The notes beneath the pieces were generated by a model that searched no databases, was not told where the DNA came from, and was given only the letters and a program-made list of their open reading frames with translations. From positions 1 to 64,000 of the forward strand of contig NZ_JPMD01000022.1 in NCBI RefSeq assembly GCF_000732635.1: DNA of 64,000 nucleotides, written 5' to 3'. The stretch is from Clostridium sulfidigenes. GTDB taxonomy: Bacteria; Bacillota; Clostridia; Clostridiales; Clostridiaceae. The translations under genes were made by a program, and so were the position numbers. Below are positions 1 through 9,075 of the stretch, piece by piece. Position 1 is the first letter of the stretch. The number at the start of each line of letters is the position of its first letter.

Positions 1-87
1 ATACTATAGATATATTATAATTTAAAAACCTTACAATTTCATTAAGAAATTATTACAATTTATACATTTTTCCTTTATTTCATTTTA

Positions 88-246
88 ACCATATATGATA
101 ATCCAATCTTTTGTTCCTTTGAAAAAGAGGATGCTTCTTAAGATTTTACAAAGGATATACATAGACAAGCTCCTACTATCTTAACCATAAATACTGATGT
201 AGTAACAGATATTAACCTCAAAAAAATTAAAAGGTACTTTATATAA
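88..246 (+). pseudogene. Possible remnant of a coding region, unrecognised
   Basis: One plus-strand frame from about 88 to the stop at 244-246 reads as plausible protein (for example HRQAPTILTINTDVV) but is interrupted by an in-frame TAA at 139-141 and has no start codon with a ribosome site. Its 3' end lies inside the trpS terminator. It could be the decayed tail of a lost gene or simply chance open sequence. I do not recognise a family. Confidence 0.15.
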
Positions 247-279
247 ACTAATAAATAATAGTTTATATAAAGTACCTTT
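230..279 (-). terminator. Intrinsic terminator of trpS
   Basis: A perfect 20-bp inverted repeat (arms at 230-249 and 260-279, AAAGGTACTTT at the ends) is followed on the minus strand by a T-rich tract. It lies directly after the trpS stop codon. Confidence 0.85.
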
Positions 280-298
280 AGTATTAATACTGATAATA

Positions 299-562
299 TT
301 AATACTGAACTAATCCTATTTTCTTTTGCATCTTTCTTAAAGTCTTTGTAGCTACATAATTTGCCTTTTCTGCCCCAGCTTTGAAGATTTCTTCTAGTTT
401 ACCTTTATTATCTAAAAGCTCTTTAACTCTCTTTTGAACTGGTTCAAGCTCCTTAACTACAGCCTCTGCTACATCTAATTTAAATTGGGCATAACCTTGC
501 CCCTTATATCTTTCTTCTATTTCTTCCATAGATATGCCTTCAATAGTGCTTAAAATTGTCAT
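299..562 (-). CDS. trpS: Tryptophanyl-tRNA synthetase, C-terminal part (frameshifted)
   Basis: This is the C-terminal piece of TrpS, with the class I tRNA-binding helical region and the ending KKIGLVQY. The homologous reading begins upstream of the listed Met, at about 635. There the frame continues [17 protein letters not shown], which joins the N-terminal piece exactly if one A is removed from the A9 run at 637-645. The listed ATG is an internal methionine, not a real start. Joined, the two parts give about 333 residues, the normal TrpS length. An essential enzyme is unlikely to be truly broken unless a second copy exists. Confidence 0.85.
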   Translation of the reverse strand: MTILSTIEGISMEEIEERYKGQGYAQFKLDVAEAVVKELEPVQKRVKELLDNKGKLEEIFKAGAEKANYVATKTLRKMQKKIGLVQY

Positions 563-614
563 TAAATTTTTAACTCCTGGTTGTTCATCACAGAATTTAA
601 CTTCTCCTACACTA

Positions 615-1298
615 TCAGTTACAGCTCTGGATATTTTTTTTTCTTATGACTTCTGGTGGATCTAATATTAAGATATATCCATTAGGATTTTCTTCCGACT
701 TAGACATCTTCTTTTCTGGATTTTGAAGGTCCATTATTTTTGCTCCAGCCTTGCCTACGTATGGTTCAGGTATTTTAAATGTTGGACTGTATAATTTATT
801 AAATCTGTCAGCTATATCTCTAGCTAATTCTAAATGCTGTACTTGATCTATTCCAACTGGCACTACATCTGTTTGATATAATAATACATCAGCAGCCATT
901 ATAACTGGATAACTAAATAATCCTGCCCCTATACTTTCTCCACTATTTTTAGATTTATCCTTATACTGAGTCATTCTACTTAGTTCTCCCATATAACTAT
1001 GGCAAGTTAAAAGCCATGCAGCTTCAGAATGAGCTGGTACATGAGATTGTACGAATAGAGTATTTTTTTCTGTATCTATTCCTGCAGCAATATAAATTGC
1101 TAGTACTTCTAAAGTTCTCTTTCTAAGTTCAGCTGGTATCTGTCTTACTGTAATTGCATGCAAATCTGCAATAAAGAAATAACATTCATATTCATTTTGT
1201 AGTTTCACCCAATTTTTTATAGCTCCTAAATAATTTCCTAGTGTTAAATCCCCAGAAGGCTTAATTCCACTTAACATAACTTTTTTCTTATCTTCCAT
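615..1298 (-). CDS. trpS: Tryptophanyl-tRNA synthetase, N-terminal part (frameshifted)
   Basis: TrpS charges tRNA-Trp with tryptophan in the cytoplasm. The fragment carries the class I signature as TLGNYLGA (HIGH equivalent) near residue 20, the tryptophan-pocket region with [13 protein letters not shown], and the KMSKS loop ([10 protein letters not shown]) near residue 198. The reading frame is lost after PPEVIRKK in a run of nine A residues and ends in a short nonsense tail. Start ATG at 1298 has AAAGGAGAAAAA upstream. The gene stands alone behind a T-box leader, so expression should rise when uncharged tRNA-Trp accumulates. Confidence 0.9.
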   Translation of the reverse strand: MEDKKKVMLSGIKPSGDLTLGNYLGAIKNWVKLQNEYECYFFIADLHAITVRQIPAELRKRTLEVLAIYIAAGIDTEKNTLFVQSHVPAHSEAAWLLTCHSYMGELSRMTQYKDKSKNSGESIGAGLFSYPVIMAADVLLYQTDVVPVGIDQVQHLELARDIADRFNKLYSPTFKIPEPYVGKAGAKIMDLQNPEKKMSKSEENPNGYILILDPPEVIRKKNIQSCN

Positions 1299-1340
1299 GT
1301 TTTTTCTCCTTTCAATCCGTAAAATTATTCCATTTAATTG

Positions 1341-1623
1341 TAAATAAAAACCCTATGGAATAAATCCATAGGGCATAAATCACGCGGTACCACCTATTTT
1401 GAGATAATAAAACCTCACCTCTTTCAGATACAAACATATCCTAGCTCTATAACGTGAGCATCCGTGCTAGGCTACTTTAAATTCACCCAACATCTCAGCG
1501 ACCCATTCATATCAAGCATAATTGCGATAATCTCACCATCTATCGCTCTCTGAAAATCTGTTTTTAATACTACTTACTTCGCCTCACCGATCAATTAATA
1601 ATAAAGTTGTTTAATATTACATT
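1341..1623 (-). ncRNA. T-box leader of trpS
   Basis: The minus strand carries the diagnostic T-box sequence AGGTGGTACCGCGTG (1381-1395), which pairs with the tRNA acceptor end. It is followed by a terminator with stem CCCTATGG/CCATAGGG (1351-1373) and TTTTTATTT. Upstream sequence (to about 1565) can form Stem I, and TGG triplets at 1503-1505 and 1487-1489 are candidates for the Trp specifier codon. T-box RNAs bind uncharged tRNA and switch from terminator to antiterminator. Its placement in front of trpS fits a Trp T-box. The exact specifier position was not modelled. Confidence 0.93.
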
Positions 1624-1629
1624 AAAGTT

Positions 1630-1658
1630 ATTATAATTCTAATATTATATTATGTCAA
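1630..1658 (-). promoter_or_regulatory. Sigma-A promoter of the T-box/trpS transcript
   Basis: Minus strand: -35 TTGACA (1653-1658), exactly 17 bp spacer, -10 TATAAT (1630-1635). Both hexamers match consensus perfectly. Transcription should start near 1622, just before the T-box leader. Confidence 0.85.
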
Positions 1659-1864
1659 TATTAGAAATTGTTATTCTATTTTTTAGTTTATCTATTTTTA
1701 ACCTTACCATATGATTATTTTTATTTAAATTAGAATTATATAAAAGCCCATAAATTTCTAGTATTTATTTACTGTATTGAAGCAAACTAAACATATTAAA
1801 TACATTTTAGTATTTTAATATAATTTAAAAATATATCACCACTTACTTTAAGGAGGTATTTTAT

Positions 1865-2131
1865 ATGGATTCAAAAAACAATTCTAGTAAGTCTAATGGT
1901 GCAAAACCTTATGGTCCTAATGAAAGAGACTTTTTAGATGCTAGTACCAAACCTGTAAAAGCACATTCTCTTGAAGACTATGTACTGCTTCCAAATCATG
2001 TTGTAGATCCAATTGTGGCAAACAACATCTCTAATGCAGAATTTGATTATACCTATAACGAGGAATCGGATCTTCTAGGTTTTGAAGATCAACCCTTAGC
2101 ATCAATAAATAAAAACACTCCAACTAAATAG
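1865..2131 (+). CDS. Small hydrophilic protein of unknown function
   Basis: An 88-residue acidic, Asn/Ser-rich soluble protein with no membrane segment, signal peptide or cysteines. It has a strong ribosome site (AAGGAGG, 7 bases before ATG) and ends at a strong terminator, so it looks expressed as a single-gene unit divergent from trpS. Low-complexity ends (KNNSSKSNG at the N terminus) suggest disorder. I do not recognise a family. The composition would suit a small clostridial stress or spore-associated protein, but nothing in the sequence proves that. Confidence 0.7.
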   Translation: MDSKNNSSKSNGAKPYGPNERDFLDASTKPVKAHSLEDYVLLPNHVVDPIVANNISNAEFDYTYNEESDLLGFEDQPLASINKNTPTK

Positions 2132-2134
2132 TAA

Positions 2135-2176
2135 AAAATATAGGAATTGCTTCAATGGCAATTCCTATATTTTTAT
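2135..2176. terminator. Bidirectional terminator
   Basis: The inverted repeat AATATAGGAATTGC / GCAATTCCTATATT has A- and T-tracts on both sides. It can stop both the small plus-strand gene and the convergent glucan synthase gene. Confidence 0.85.
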
Positions 2177-5100
2177 TAAATATTTACTTTTACTTCATGT
2201 TCTCCATCAGAGGTAACAGGTATTATATCTCCTTCTATAGCATTTCCATCTAAAGTTATGGTAGAATTACCACTTCTAATTACTTTGATATGATATACAG
2301 CATTTCCATATACATAGTCTATAGAGTATTCTTTAAAGTCTTTAGGTACACATGGTTTAATTTTAAACCCTTTTCCTTCTATTAATCTAAAGCCCAATAT
2401 GTGTTCTAATGCGATAGTATACATCCAACCTGAGCTTCCAGTATACCAACTCCATCCGCCTCTTCCTTCATGAGGTTCCACCGAATATATATCTGCAGCC
2501 ATAACATAAGGCTCTGTCTTAAATACATTTGCTTCCTCTATGTTTAAACTATGATTTATAGGATTTAGCATGGAATATATGTTATATGCTTCTTCTCCTC
2601 TTCCTAGTTTTGCAAGAGCTAAAGCTACCCACGCAACTCCATGGGTATATTGTCCTCCATTTTCCCTTACTCCAGGTACATATCCTTTTATATATCCTGG
2701 TTTTAAATCTGATTTATCAAAAGGTGGGCTCAATAGTAATATAATTTTTTCTTTAGGCTTTACTAAATATTTTTCTAAAGAACTCATAGCTATATTAGCT
2801 CTTTCCTTATCTCCTGCTTCTGATATTACAGACCAACATTGTGATAGGGCATCTATTTTACATTCCTGATTTTCATGAGATCCTAGTGGAGTGCCATCAT
2901 CAAAGTAAGCACGTTTATACCAACCTCCATCCCATCCATGAATCTCTAGATTTTCTTTAATAAAATCCATAGTCTTAATATATTTTTCATAATTATCCTC
3001 ATCCCTTTTATATATGCATAGATCCTTAAAATCTTTTAATATAGCATATAGGAACCAGCCAAGCCAGATACTCTCTCCCTTACCCTTATTTCCTACAGTG
3101 CTCATTCCATCATTCCAATCTCCACTTCCCATGAGAGGAATATTATGGGAACCAAACTTTAAGCTTCTATTTATAGCTCTTATACAGTGATTGTATAAGG
3201 ACTCTTTTAAATCTGATTTTGATGATACATTATACCTTTCATCTTCTCCTTCTCTTAAATGCTCATCCTTTAAATATCCAATCTCTTCATCTAAAATCTT
3301 ATAATCTCCAGTGGTTTTAACATATATACAAGTAACATAAGGTAACCATAATAAATCATCACTAAATCTAGTTCTTATTCCACTATTTACAACTGGATGC
3401 CACCAATGTTGCACATCTCCTTCTTCAAATTGTCTAGTAGCACTATAAAGAATTTGATTTCTAGCAATTTCAGGCTGTATATAAATCATTGGAATGGAGT
3501 CTTGTAATTGATCTCTAAATCCATAAGCTCCTCCACATTGATAAAATGCTGTTCTTGAAAATAATCTACAACTGATAGTTTCATAAGGAAGCCAACCATT
3601 AATCATGAAATCTAAAGCTTTATCCTCTGTTTTTATCTTTATCTTAGTTAAAAGCCTTTCCCAATAGCCTTTTACCATTTCTAACTCTTTCTCAACTCTA
3701 GTTATATCTGAAAACTCTTCAAGGGAATTTTGAATTCCTTCAATACTGTCTTCTGCTCCTAAGACAATTACCAGTGATTTTTCTTCATTAGCTCCTAAGC
3801 TTAAGTAAACTTTCTCACTGAGTACTGGTTCTAATCCTGAACCACACCTTCCTGATAAGCTTATAGTGTTCTGTTCAGATAAAGAATCCATATATTCTTT
3901 ACTTACAATAAAATCTCTTTCATCTCCACTAAAACTTTCATTTTTTCCTCCACTTATTTTTAAATAAACATGACTAGATGAAAAATCACTACTATATGGA
4001 TTGATTCCATATATGTATTTGTTTTCTTTATCTATTACAGTGTAAATCTTCTTATAATTGTTTTCTCTTAAATCTCCTAGACACAATCTTGCAATATAAG
4101 TAATTCCTATATTTCTCTCCTTATCTACTAAGTTATTTAAGCTAACCTTAATAAGCTTTGCACTTCTCTCCTTTGAAGGAAATACAGTAATTTCCCCCAG
4201 TATTCCACTTTTACAATGAGTAAATTTGGAATATCCAAATCCATGAGTTATTACATACTCTCCTTTATCTCTTATTGGTTCAGGAGTTATTGACCAAAGT
4301 TTATCCCCTTCTTCTAGGTATAAAACTTCACTAGGGGTATCTTCAATGAAATCATTATTCCAAGGAGTAATTTTAAATTCTCTACTATTTTTATACCAAG
4401 TATAGCTACTACCAGACTCACTTATATTAAATCCAAATCTATTATTATTGGCTATAACATTTATCCAAGGAGCTGGTGTAGACATTCCGTCCTTTAGTAT
4501 AATTGTATATTCTCCCTCATTATTAAAACCTCCATATCCATTAAAAAAGCTTAACTCTGAAGTTTCTACTTTAGGGATATTACTATCACTATAACTTAAA
4601 TTAGCTTCTTTTAGTTCACTCATTTCCCATATATACTTTCTTGAGTCATATGGATAATCTTCATTTTTCATGGCTTTTTCAATTTGTTTTAATAAAGGCC
4701 CTTCTGATCCATCTACGATTATTGCTGCAATGGAATAAATCAAATTTAAATCTTCTTTAGACATTTTTTCATTATTAATTATAAATATGCCACCTGAAGT
4801 ATTTTCTCGTCCATTTAAAGAGCTATTCAATATTATTCTTTTTAGTGCATTATCTAGAGGCTTTTCATAGCTTATTTCCTCTTCATTAATGACTACGATA
4901 TCAAACTTTAATCCCTTTTCTTCTAAATATCCATGGCAATTTATAAGCTGTCTTAAGATATCACTTTCCTTTTCCTTGTTAATAGTTAACAATACAATAG
5001 GTAAATCTCCTGAAATTCCGTAGGCCCAGAGATTTCTTTGACTTCTACTTAGATTAATTAAGTTATTTATTCTCTTTGTATAACTAAAGTTATTAAATAA

Positions 5101-8100
5101 TATACTACTTGCAAACCGCTCATAAATAATCCCTTGTGTTGGTTTTATTCCTTTATTAATAAGACTTTCTTCTACACTCAAAGCAGATCTTAGGACACTT
5201 TCCTCTAGAATATTAATATCTTGATAATTTCTTGACTTATTTAATACATCCTCCTTAGAGTTTCCTGTAATTGTTATATATTTTATAGATTTGCTTTCAC
5301 CTTTAGGAATTTTTATTATTCTCTTAATTGCAATTATTGGATCTAATACATTCCCTACATTATTTTTTAAAGGTTCATTTCCTTCTAAAACTATAGGATT
5401 TTCTTTTGAATGATTTCTTCCTATAAAACTTAGCCTTGCCGTATCATACTCTGTTTTAAATTCCTCTTCACCTAGTGTACTTTCAAGAGTATATATGTCC
5501 CTGTCTTTTTCGCTACGAGGTCTGCGTTTTGCAAGTATTCCACTTAATTCATCTATATACTCTGTAGTAATAAATAAATTCCCAAAAGTAGGATGTGATA
5601 TATCTCCACTGTATCCTTGTAAAACTACTTCACTATAGCTAATAACTTCTATGATTTTTTCTTCACTACCATTATTTTTTATATCAATAGTTCTAATTTC
5701 ACAATTATCTTCAGGAATTACTTGAACTATAGTATTTATTTCTAGATCTCTCCAGTATTTTATGAATTCTGCCTTATACAAATAGAAATTAACTTCATAT
5801 TTATCTCCTTGCTCTTTACAAGGTTCATAGGTAGAAGATGTATATTCATTAGAATTAGTGTCTTTAATATAAAAAAACTTTCCCCAACTACTACGAATCA
5901 AATCTTCTTTCCATCTATATACCATTATATTTTTAAACTTAGAGTAGCCACCACCAGCCGTATTTAATAAGATGTTATAATTTTTATTCCCAAGAAGTAT
6001 GGTTTGGGGATACTTACTTTCTCCAAATTTAAATGTTCTATGGATGGAATATTGCCTTTGCACTTCTTTCACTTCTTGTGAATTATCTTCTTTTCTATCA
6101 TAGACCACATTCTTACTTATTTTCTCTTGAAGCAATATTTCCACAGCTCTAATCATGGGAATTCTATGAAATCTTCTTTGAATAATATTATTATTCATCA
6201 CATTATCTAAAGCCAATAAACTCATTCCTAGATGATGTATCATATAACATTTCACTAATTCAAACTTTTTATTTTTTATCCTTTTATCTGTATAATCTAT
6301 AGCTTCATAAAATCCATATCTTCCATAACATTCAAGTTTTAAGAGACTTCTTATATTTGCCATAGACTTAGGTATATTTTCCATAAGCCCCATAATAGTA
6401 GAATATGGTGATACTACTAACTCTTCTTCTAATCCTCTTTTTATACCAATTTTAGGTACACCGAAGGCTTTGTATTGATAGTTTAAATCTACATCAAATT
6501 TATAGTAGGCACTTTCTGAAATACCAAAAGGCACCTTCCTCTTATCTCCATATCTTATTTGACCTTCCATTACAGACCTATAAGTTTCATCTAACATAGA
6601 ATTTCTATAATTTTTCATTAAAATCCTTGGCATAAAGTATTCAAACATGGTTCCACTCCAGCTAGCCAATCCTTTTCTACCATACATTAAAGTTAAGGAT
6701 CTATTTAAAGCAAACCAATGAGATGTTGGAACTATCCCCTTAGCCACTGCAATAAAACTTGTTGTTCTAGCTTCTGATGCCAATAAGTCATAGTAATTAC
6801 TACTTAATGATTCATTGTCTACATCATAGCCTATATGAAATAACTTTCTTTCATCATTATACAAAAATTTAAAATCTGTATTATCTATAATTCTGTTTAG
6901 TTCAGCTTCAATTTTTGTAAATTGTTTTAATAGTGTACCTACTCTTTCTTTACATAAATCTATATTCTTATTTATTCTTTCTAATTGAAATTCATTTAAA
7001 TTATTAGATATAAAATTAAACCCTTTTATAATATCATATATATGCCCTAAACTATCATTACTAATAATTCTAATTATATTTTCATACTTGCTTCTAGGTA
7101 ATAGCTTTATATCATCTATGAATGGAAATAAAAATTTAATTTCACTTAAATAGTCTTTTATATTATCTAATAGTTTTTTATTCCAATAAGCACTATCTAT
7201 ATTTTTTATACCTTCCTGTACAATATCTTCAAAGTTATTTAACATATTATAAAAAGTTAATATATCTTTTCCTTCTCTTTTTATTCTTTCAATAACATTA
7301 AGGTACATATATTTTTTTCTTTCATCTTCCAGCTCTTCCATGGCAAGATAAACAGTATCCTCTATGCCCTCAACTCTATTATTAAAGTAAGGTGTGTTTC
7401 TTAATTCTTTTAGTGCTTCTTCTATGGTATATAAATAAGATACTAGATTTCCACTATCTACTGTAGAAACATATTTAGGTAATAGAGGACTAAGTGTCTC
7501 CACATCATACCAATTATAAAAATGCCCTTTACAGGTTTCTAACCTTTTCAAAGTATCTATGGTTTTACCCAAGTTTTCTATACCTTTAACCGTCCCAATG
7601 TACCCCATATCTATAGCAACAATATTGGAAATTAAAGTCATACCAATATTAGTAGGAGAAGTTCTCATAGCTAATCCTCTATATGGTTCTTCCTGATAAT
7701 TATCCCCGCCAAGATAGTTAGTATCCTCAGTGATAAAGTCTTCAAAATATGCCCAAATCCTTCTAGTTAACCTTTTTAAAACCTTATTATCGTCTTCACT
7801 TAATTTTACTGTTTCATCATTAATATTCTGACCTATAATATAAGCTATTATTGGACTAATAACCCATATAATACAACTTGGTATCATTACATAAAAGGTA
7901 TCCAAGCCACTTCTCCATGCTACCACCATAATACATAAAGCTATTACTATCTCTTGCCACATGTATTTAAAATAACTTATAAAGTCTTTTCCTGAAGACC
8001 TTTCTGCTTCCTCAGCCGTTTGCCATTGTAATAAGTTTTTTTTACTTATTATTAATCTGTATAGTGTTCTTATAATAGCATCTACCATTAAATATGCTTT

Positions 8101-9075
8101 AAAAGGAAGAAAAGCATATATAAAAAATACTTGCTTTAAAGCCATTTGGAAATTCTGAACTTTTCCACTTAGACTTATTCCATTTATAGGCGAAACTATA
8201 TTTTCTGACATATTAAATAGAATAGGTGTTATTAAAGCAATGAAAGCTGACATATACCACTTATCTATACCATCAGGAAGGATTCCTGCTAAAGAGCAAA
8301 GTAATAAAATTAACATAGAAGGAGCCATTAAGCTTCTTCTTAAATTATCTATCATCTTCCACTTAGATAATCTATTTAATTTATTTTTCTTTAATATGTA
8401 TGGTAATAGTTGCCAATCACCTCTCACCCATCTATGAAGTCTTTTACAACTTGCAATAAAGTTAGAAGGATATCCATCTACTAACTCCACATCTGTAAGC
8501 AAAGCCGTTCTTGCCAAAGATCCTTCTAATAAATCATGACTTAGAACTTGATTTTCTTCAATTACTCCATGAGTTACCTTTGTAAATACATCTACATCAT
8601 ATATGGCCTTACCAGTAAAAATACCCTCTCCAAACAAGTCTTGATATACATCAGATATTGCAAATGTATATATATCAATACCTGCTTCTCCTGAGAATAC
8701 TTTAGAAAAATAAGTTTTATTAGCACTTTCTAAATCTATACCAACTTTAGGTTGTATTACTCCATAACCTCTCCAAACAGTTCCATCTTCCTTTGTATAA
8801 GCTCTATTTAACGGGTGAAGCATTGCTCCAATTAAAATCTTTGCTGATTCTCTTGGAAGTATGGTATCTCCGTCTAAAGTTATAACATACTTTACTTTAA
8901 AAAGTTTTTCCACACCTTCACTTAAAACACTATAAGTGGTATTTTTATCTCCTCTTATAAACTTATTAAACTCTTCTAGTTTTCCTCTTTTTCGCTCCCA
9001 ACCTAGCCACTTATTCTCCTTTTCATTAAACCTTCTATGTCTGCATAAAAAGAAAAAAACGACCACTATCTTCAT
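2176..9075 (-). CDS. Cyclic beta-1,2-glucan synthase-like protein (NdvB/ChvB type), C-terminal part
   Basis: This is the larger part of a giant membrane enzyme (about 2880 residues once joined with the 585-residue part upstream). In order it shows: the rest of a GT84 glycosyltransferase with the metal-binding DGDT motif near residue 70; several membrane helices (about 245-435); a glycoamylase-like domain (near 770-1000, with SHWFALNRSLTLMYGRKG); GH94-type sugar-binding domains; and a GH94 catalytic domain with SGDWNDGMS (catalytic Asp) and GGWSWYTGSSGW. In Proteobacteria such proteins polymerise UDP-glucose into beta-1,2-glucan and the GH94 part controls chain length or cyclises it. The product here is inferred. 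The first residues (MKIVVV) are out-of-frame noise; homologous sequence begins at about RHRRFN. Confidence 0.85.
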   Translation of the reverse strand: MKIVVVFFFLCRHRRFNEKENKWLGWERKRGKLEEFNKFIRGDKNTTYSVLSEGVEKLFKVKYVITLDGDTILPRESAKILIGAMLHPLNRAYTKEDGTVWRGYGVIQPKVGIDLESANKTYFSKVFSGEAGIDIYTFAISDVYQDLFGEGIFTGKAIYDVDVFTKVTHGVIEENQVLSHDLLEGSLARTALLTDVELVDGYPSNFIASCKRLHRWVRGDWQLLPYILKKNKLNRLSKWKMIDNLRRSLMAPSMLILLLCSLAGILPDGIDKWYMSAFIALITPILFNMSENIVSPINGISLSGKVQNFQMALKQVFFIYAFLPFKAYLMVDAIIRTLYRLIISKKNLLQWQTAEEAERSSGKDFISYFKYMWQEIVIALCIMVVAWRSGLDTFYVMIPSCIIWVISPIIAYIIGQNINDETVKLSEDDNKVLKRLTRRIWAYFEDFITEDTNYLGGDNYQEEPYRGLAMRTSPTNIGMTLISNIVAIDMGYIGTVKGIENLGKTIDTLKRLETCKGHFYNWYDVETLSPLLPKYVSTVDSGNLVSYLYTIEEALKELRNTPYFNNRVEGIEDTVYLAMEELEDERKKYMYLNVIERIKREGKDILTFYNMLNNFEDIVQEGIKNIDSAYWNKKLLDNIKDYLSEIKFLFPFIDDIKLLPRSKYENIIRIISNDSLGHIYDIIKGFNFISNNLNEFQLERINKNIDLCKERVGTLLKQFTKIEAELNRIIDNTDFKFLYNDERKLFHIGYDVDNESLSSNYYDLLASEARTTSFIAVAKGIVPTSHWFALNRSLTLMYGRKGLASWSGTMFEYFMPRILMKNYRNSMLDETYRSVMEGQIRYGDKRKVPFGISESAYYKFDVDLNYQYKAFGVPKIGIKRGLEEELVVSPYSTIMGLMENIPKSMANIRSLLKLECYGRYGFYEAIDYTDKRIKNKKFELVKCYMIHHLGMSLLALDNVMNNNIIQRRFHRIPMIRAVEILLQEKISKNVVYDRKEDNSQEVKEVQRQYSIHRTFKFGESKYPQTILLGNKNYNILLNTAGGGYSKFKNIMVYRWKEDLIRSSWGKFFYIKDTNSNEYTSSTYEPCKEQGDKYEVNFYLYKAEFIKYWRDLEINTIVQVIPEDNCEIRTIDIKNNGSEEKIIEVISYSEVVLQGYSGDISHPTFGNLFITTEYIDELSGILAKRRPRSEKDRDIYTLESTLGEEEFKTEYDTARLSFIGRNHSKENPIVLEGNEPLKNNVGNVLDPIIAIKRIIKIPKGESKSIKYITITGNSKEDVLNKSRNYQDINILEESVLRSALSVEESLINKGIKPTQGIIYERFASSILFNNFSYTKRINNLINLSRSQRNLWAYGISGDLPIVLLTINKEKESDILRQLINCHGYLEEKGLKFDIVVINEEEISYEKPLDNALKRIILNSSLNGRENTSGGIFIINNEKMSKEDLNLIYSIAAIIVDGSEGPLLKQIEKAMKNEDYPYDSRKYIWEMSELKEANLSYSDSNIPKVETSELSFFNGYGGFNNEGEYTIILKDGMSTPAPWINVIANNNRFGFNISESGSSYTWYKNSREFKITPWNNDFIEDTPSEVLYLEEGDKLWSITPEPIRDKGEYVITHGFGYSKFTHCKSGILGEITVFPSKERSAKLIKVSLNNLVDKERNIGITYIARLCLGDLRENNYKKIYTVIDKENKYIYGINPYSSDFSSSHVYLKISGGKNESFSGDERDFIVSKEYMDSLSEQNTISLSGRCGSGLEPVLSEKVYLSLGANEEKSLVIVLGAEDSIEGIQNSLEEFSDITRVEKELEMVKGYWERLLTKIKIKTEDKALDFMINGWLPYETISCRLFSRTAFYQCGGAYGFRDQLQDSIPMIYIQPEIARNQILYSATRQFEEGDVQHWWHPVVNSGIRTRFSDDLLWLPYVTCIYVKTTGDYKILDEEIGYLKDEHLREGEDERYNVSSKSDLKESLYNHCIRAINRSLKFGSHNIPLMGSGDWNDGMSTVGNKGKGESIWLGWFLYAILKDFKDLCIYKRDEDNYEKYIKTMDFIKENLEIHGWDGGWYKRAYFDDGTPLGSHENQECKIDALSQCWSVISEAGDKERANIAMSSLEKYLVKPKEKIILLLSPPFDKSDLKPGYIKGYVPGVRENGGQYTHGVAWVALALAKLGRGEEAYNIYSMLNPINHSLNIEEANVFKTEPYVMAADIYSVEPHEGRGGWSWYTGSSGWMYTIALEHILGFRLIEGKGFKIKPCVPKDFKEYSIDYVYGNAVYHIKVIRSGNSTITLDGNAIEGDIIPVTSDGEHEVKVNI

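Noticed and set aside
2570-2869. Plus-strand ORF of 99 codons inside the glucan synthase gene
   Set aside because: Antisense shadow of the GH94 catalytic domain, with no ribosome site and protein composition unlike a real gene.
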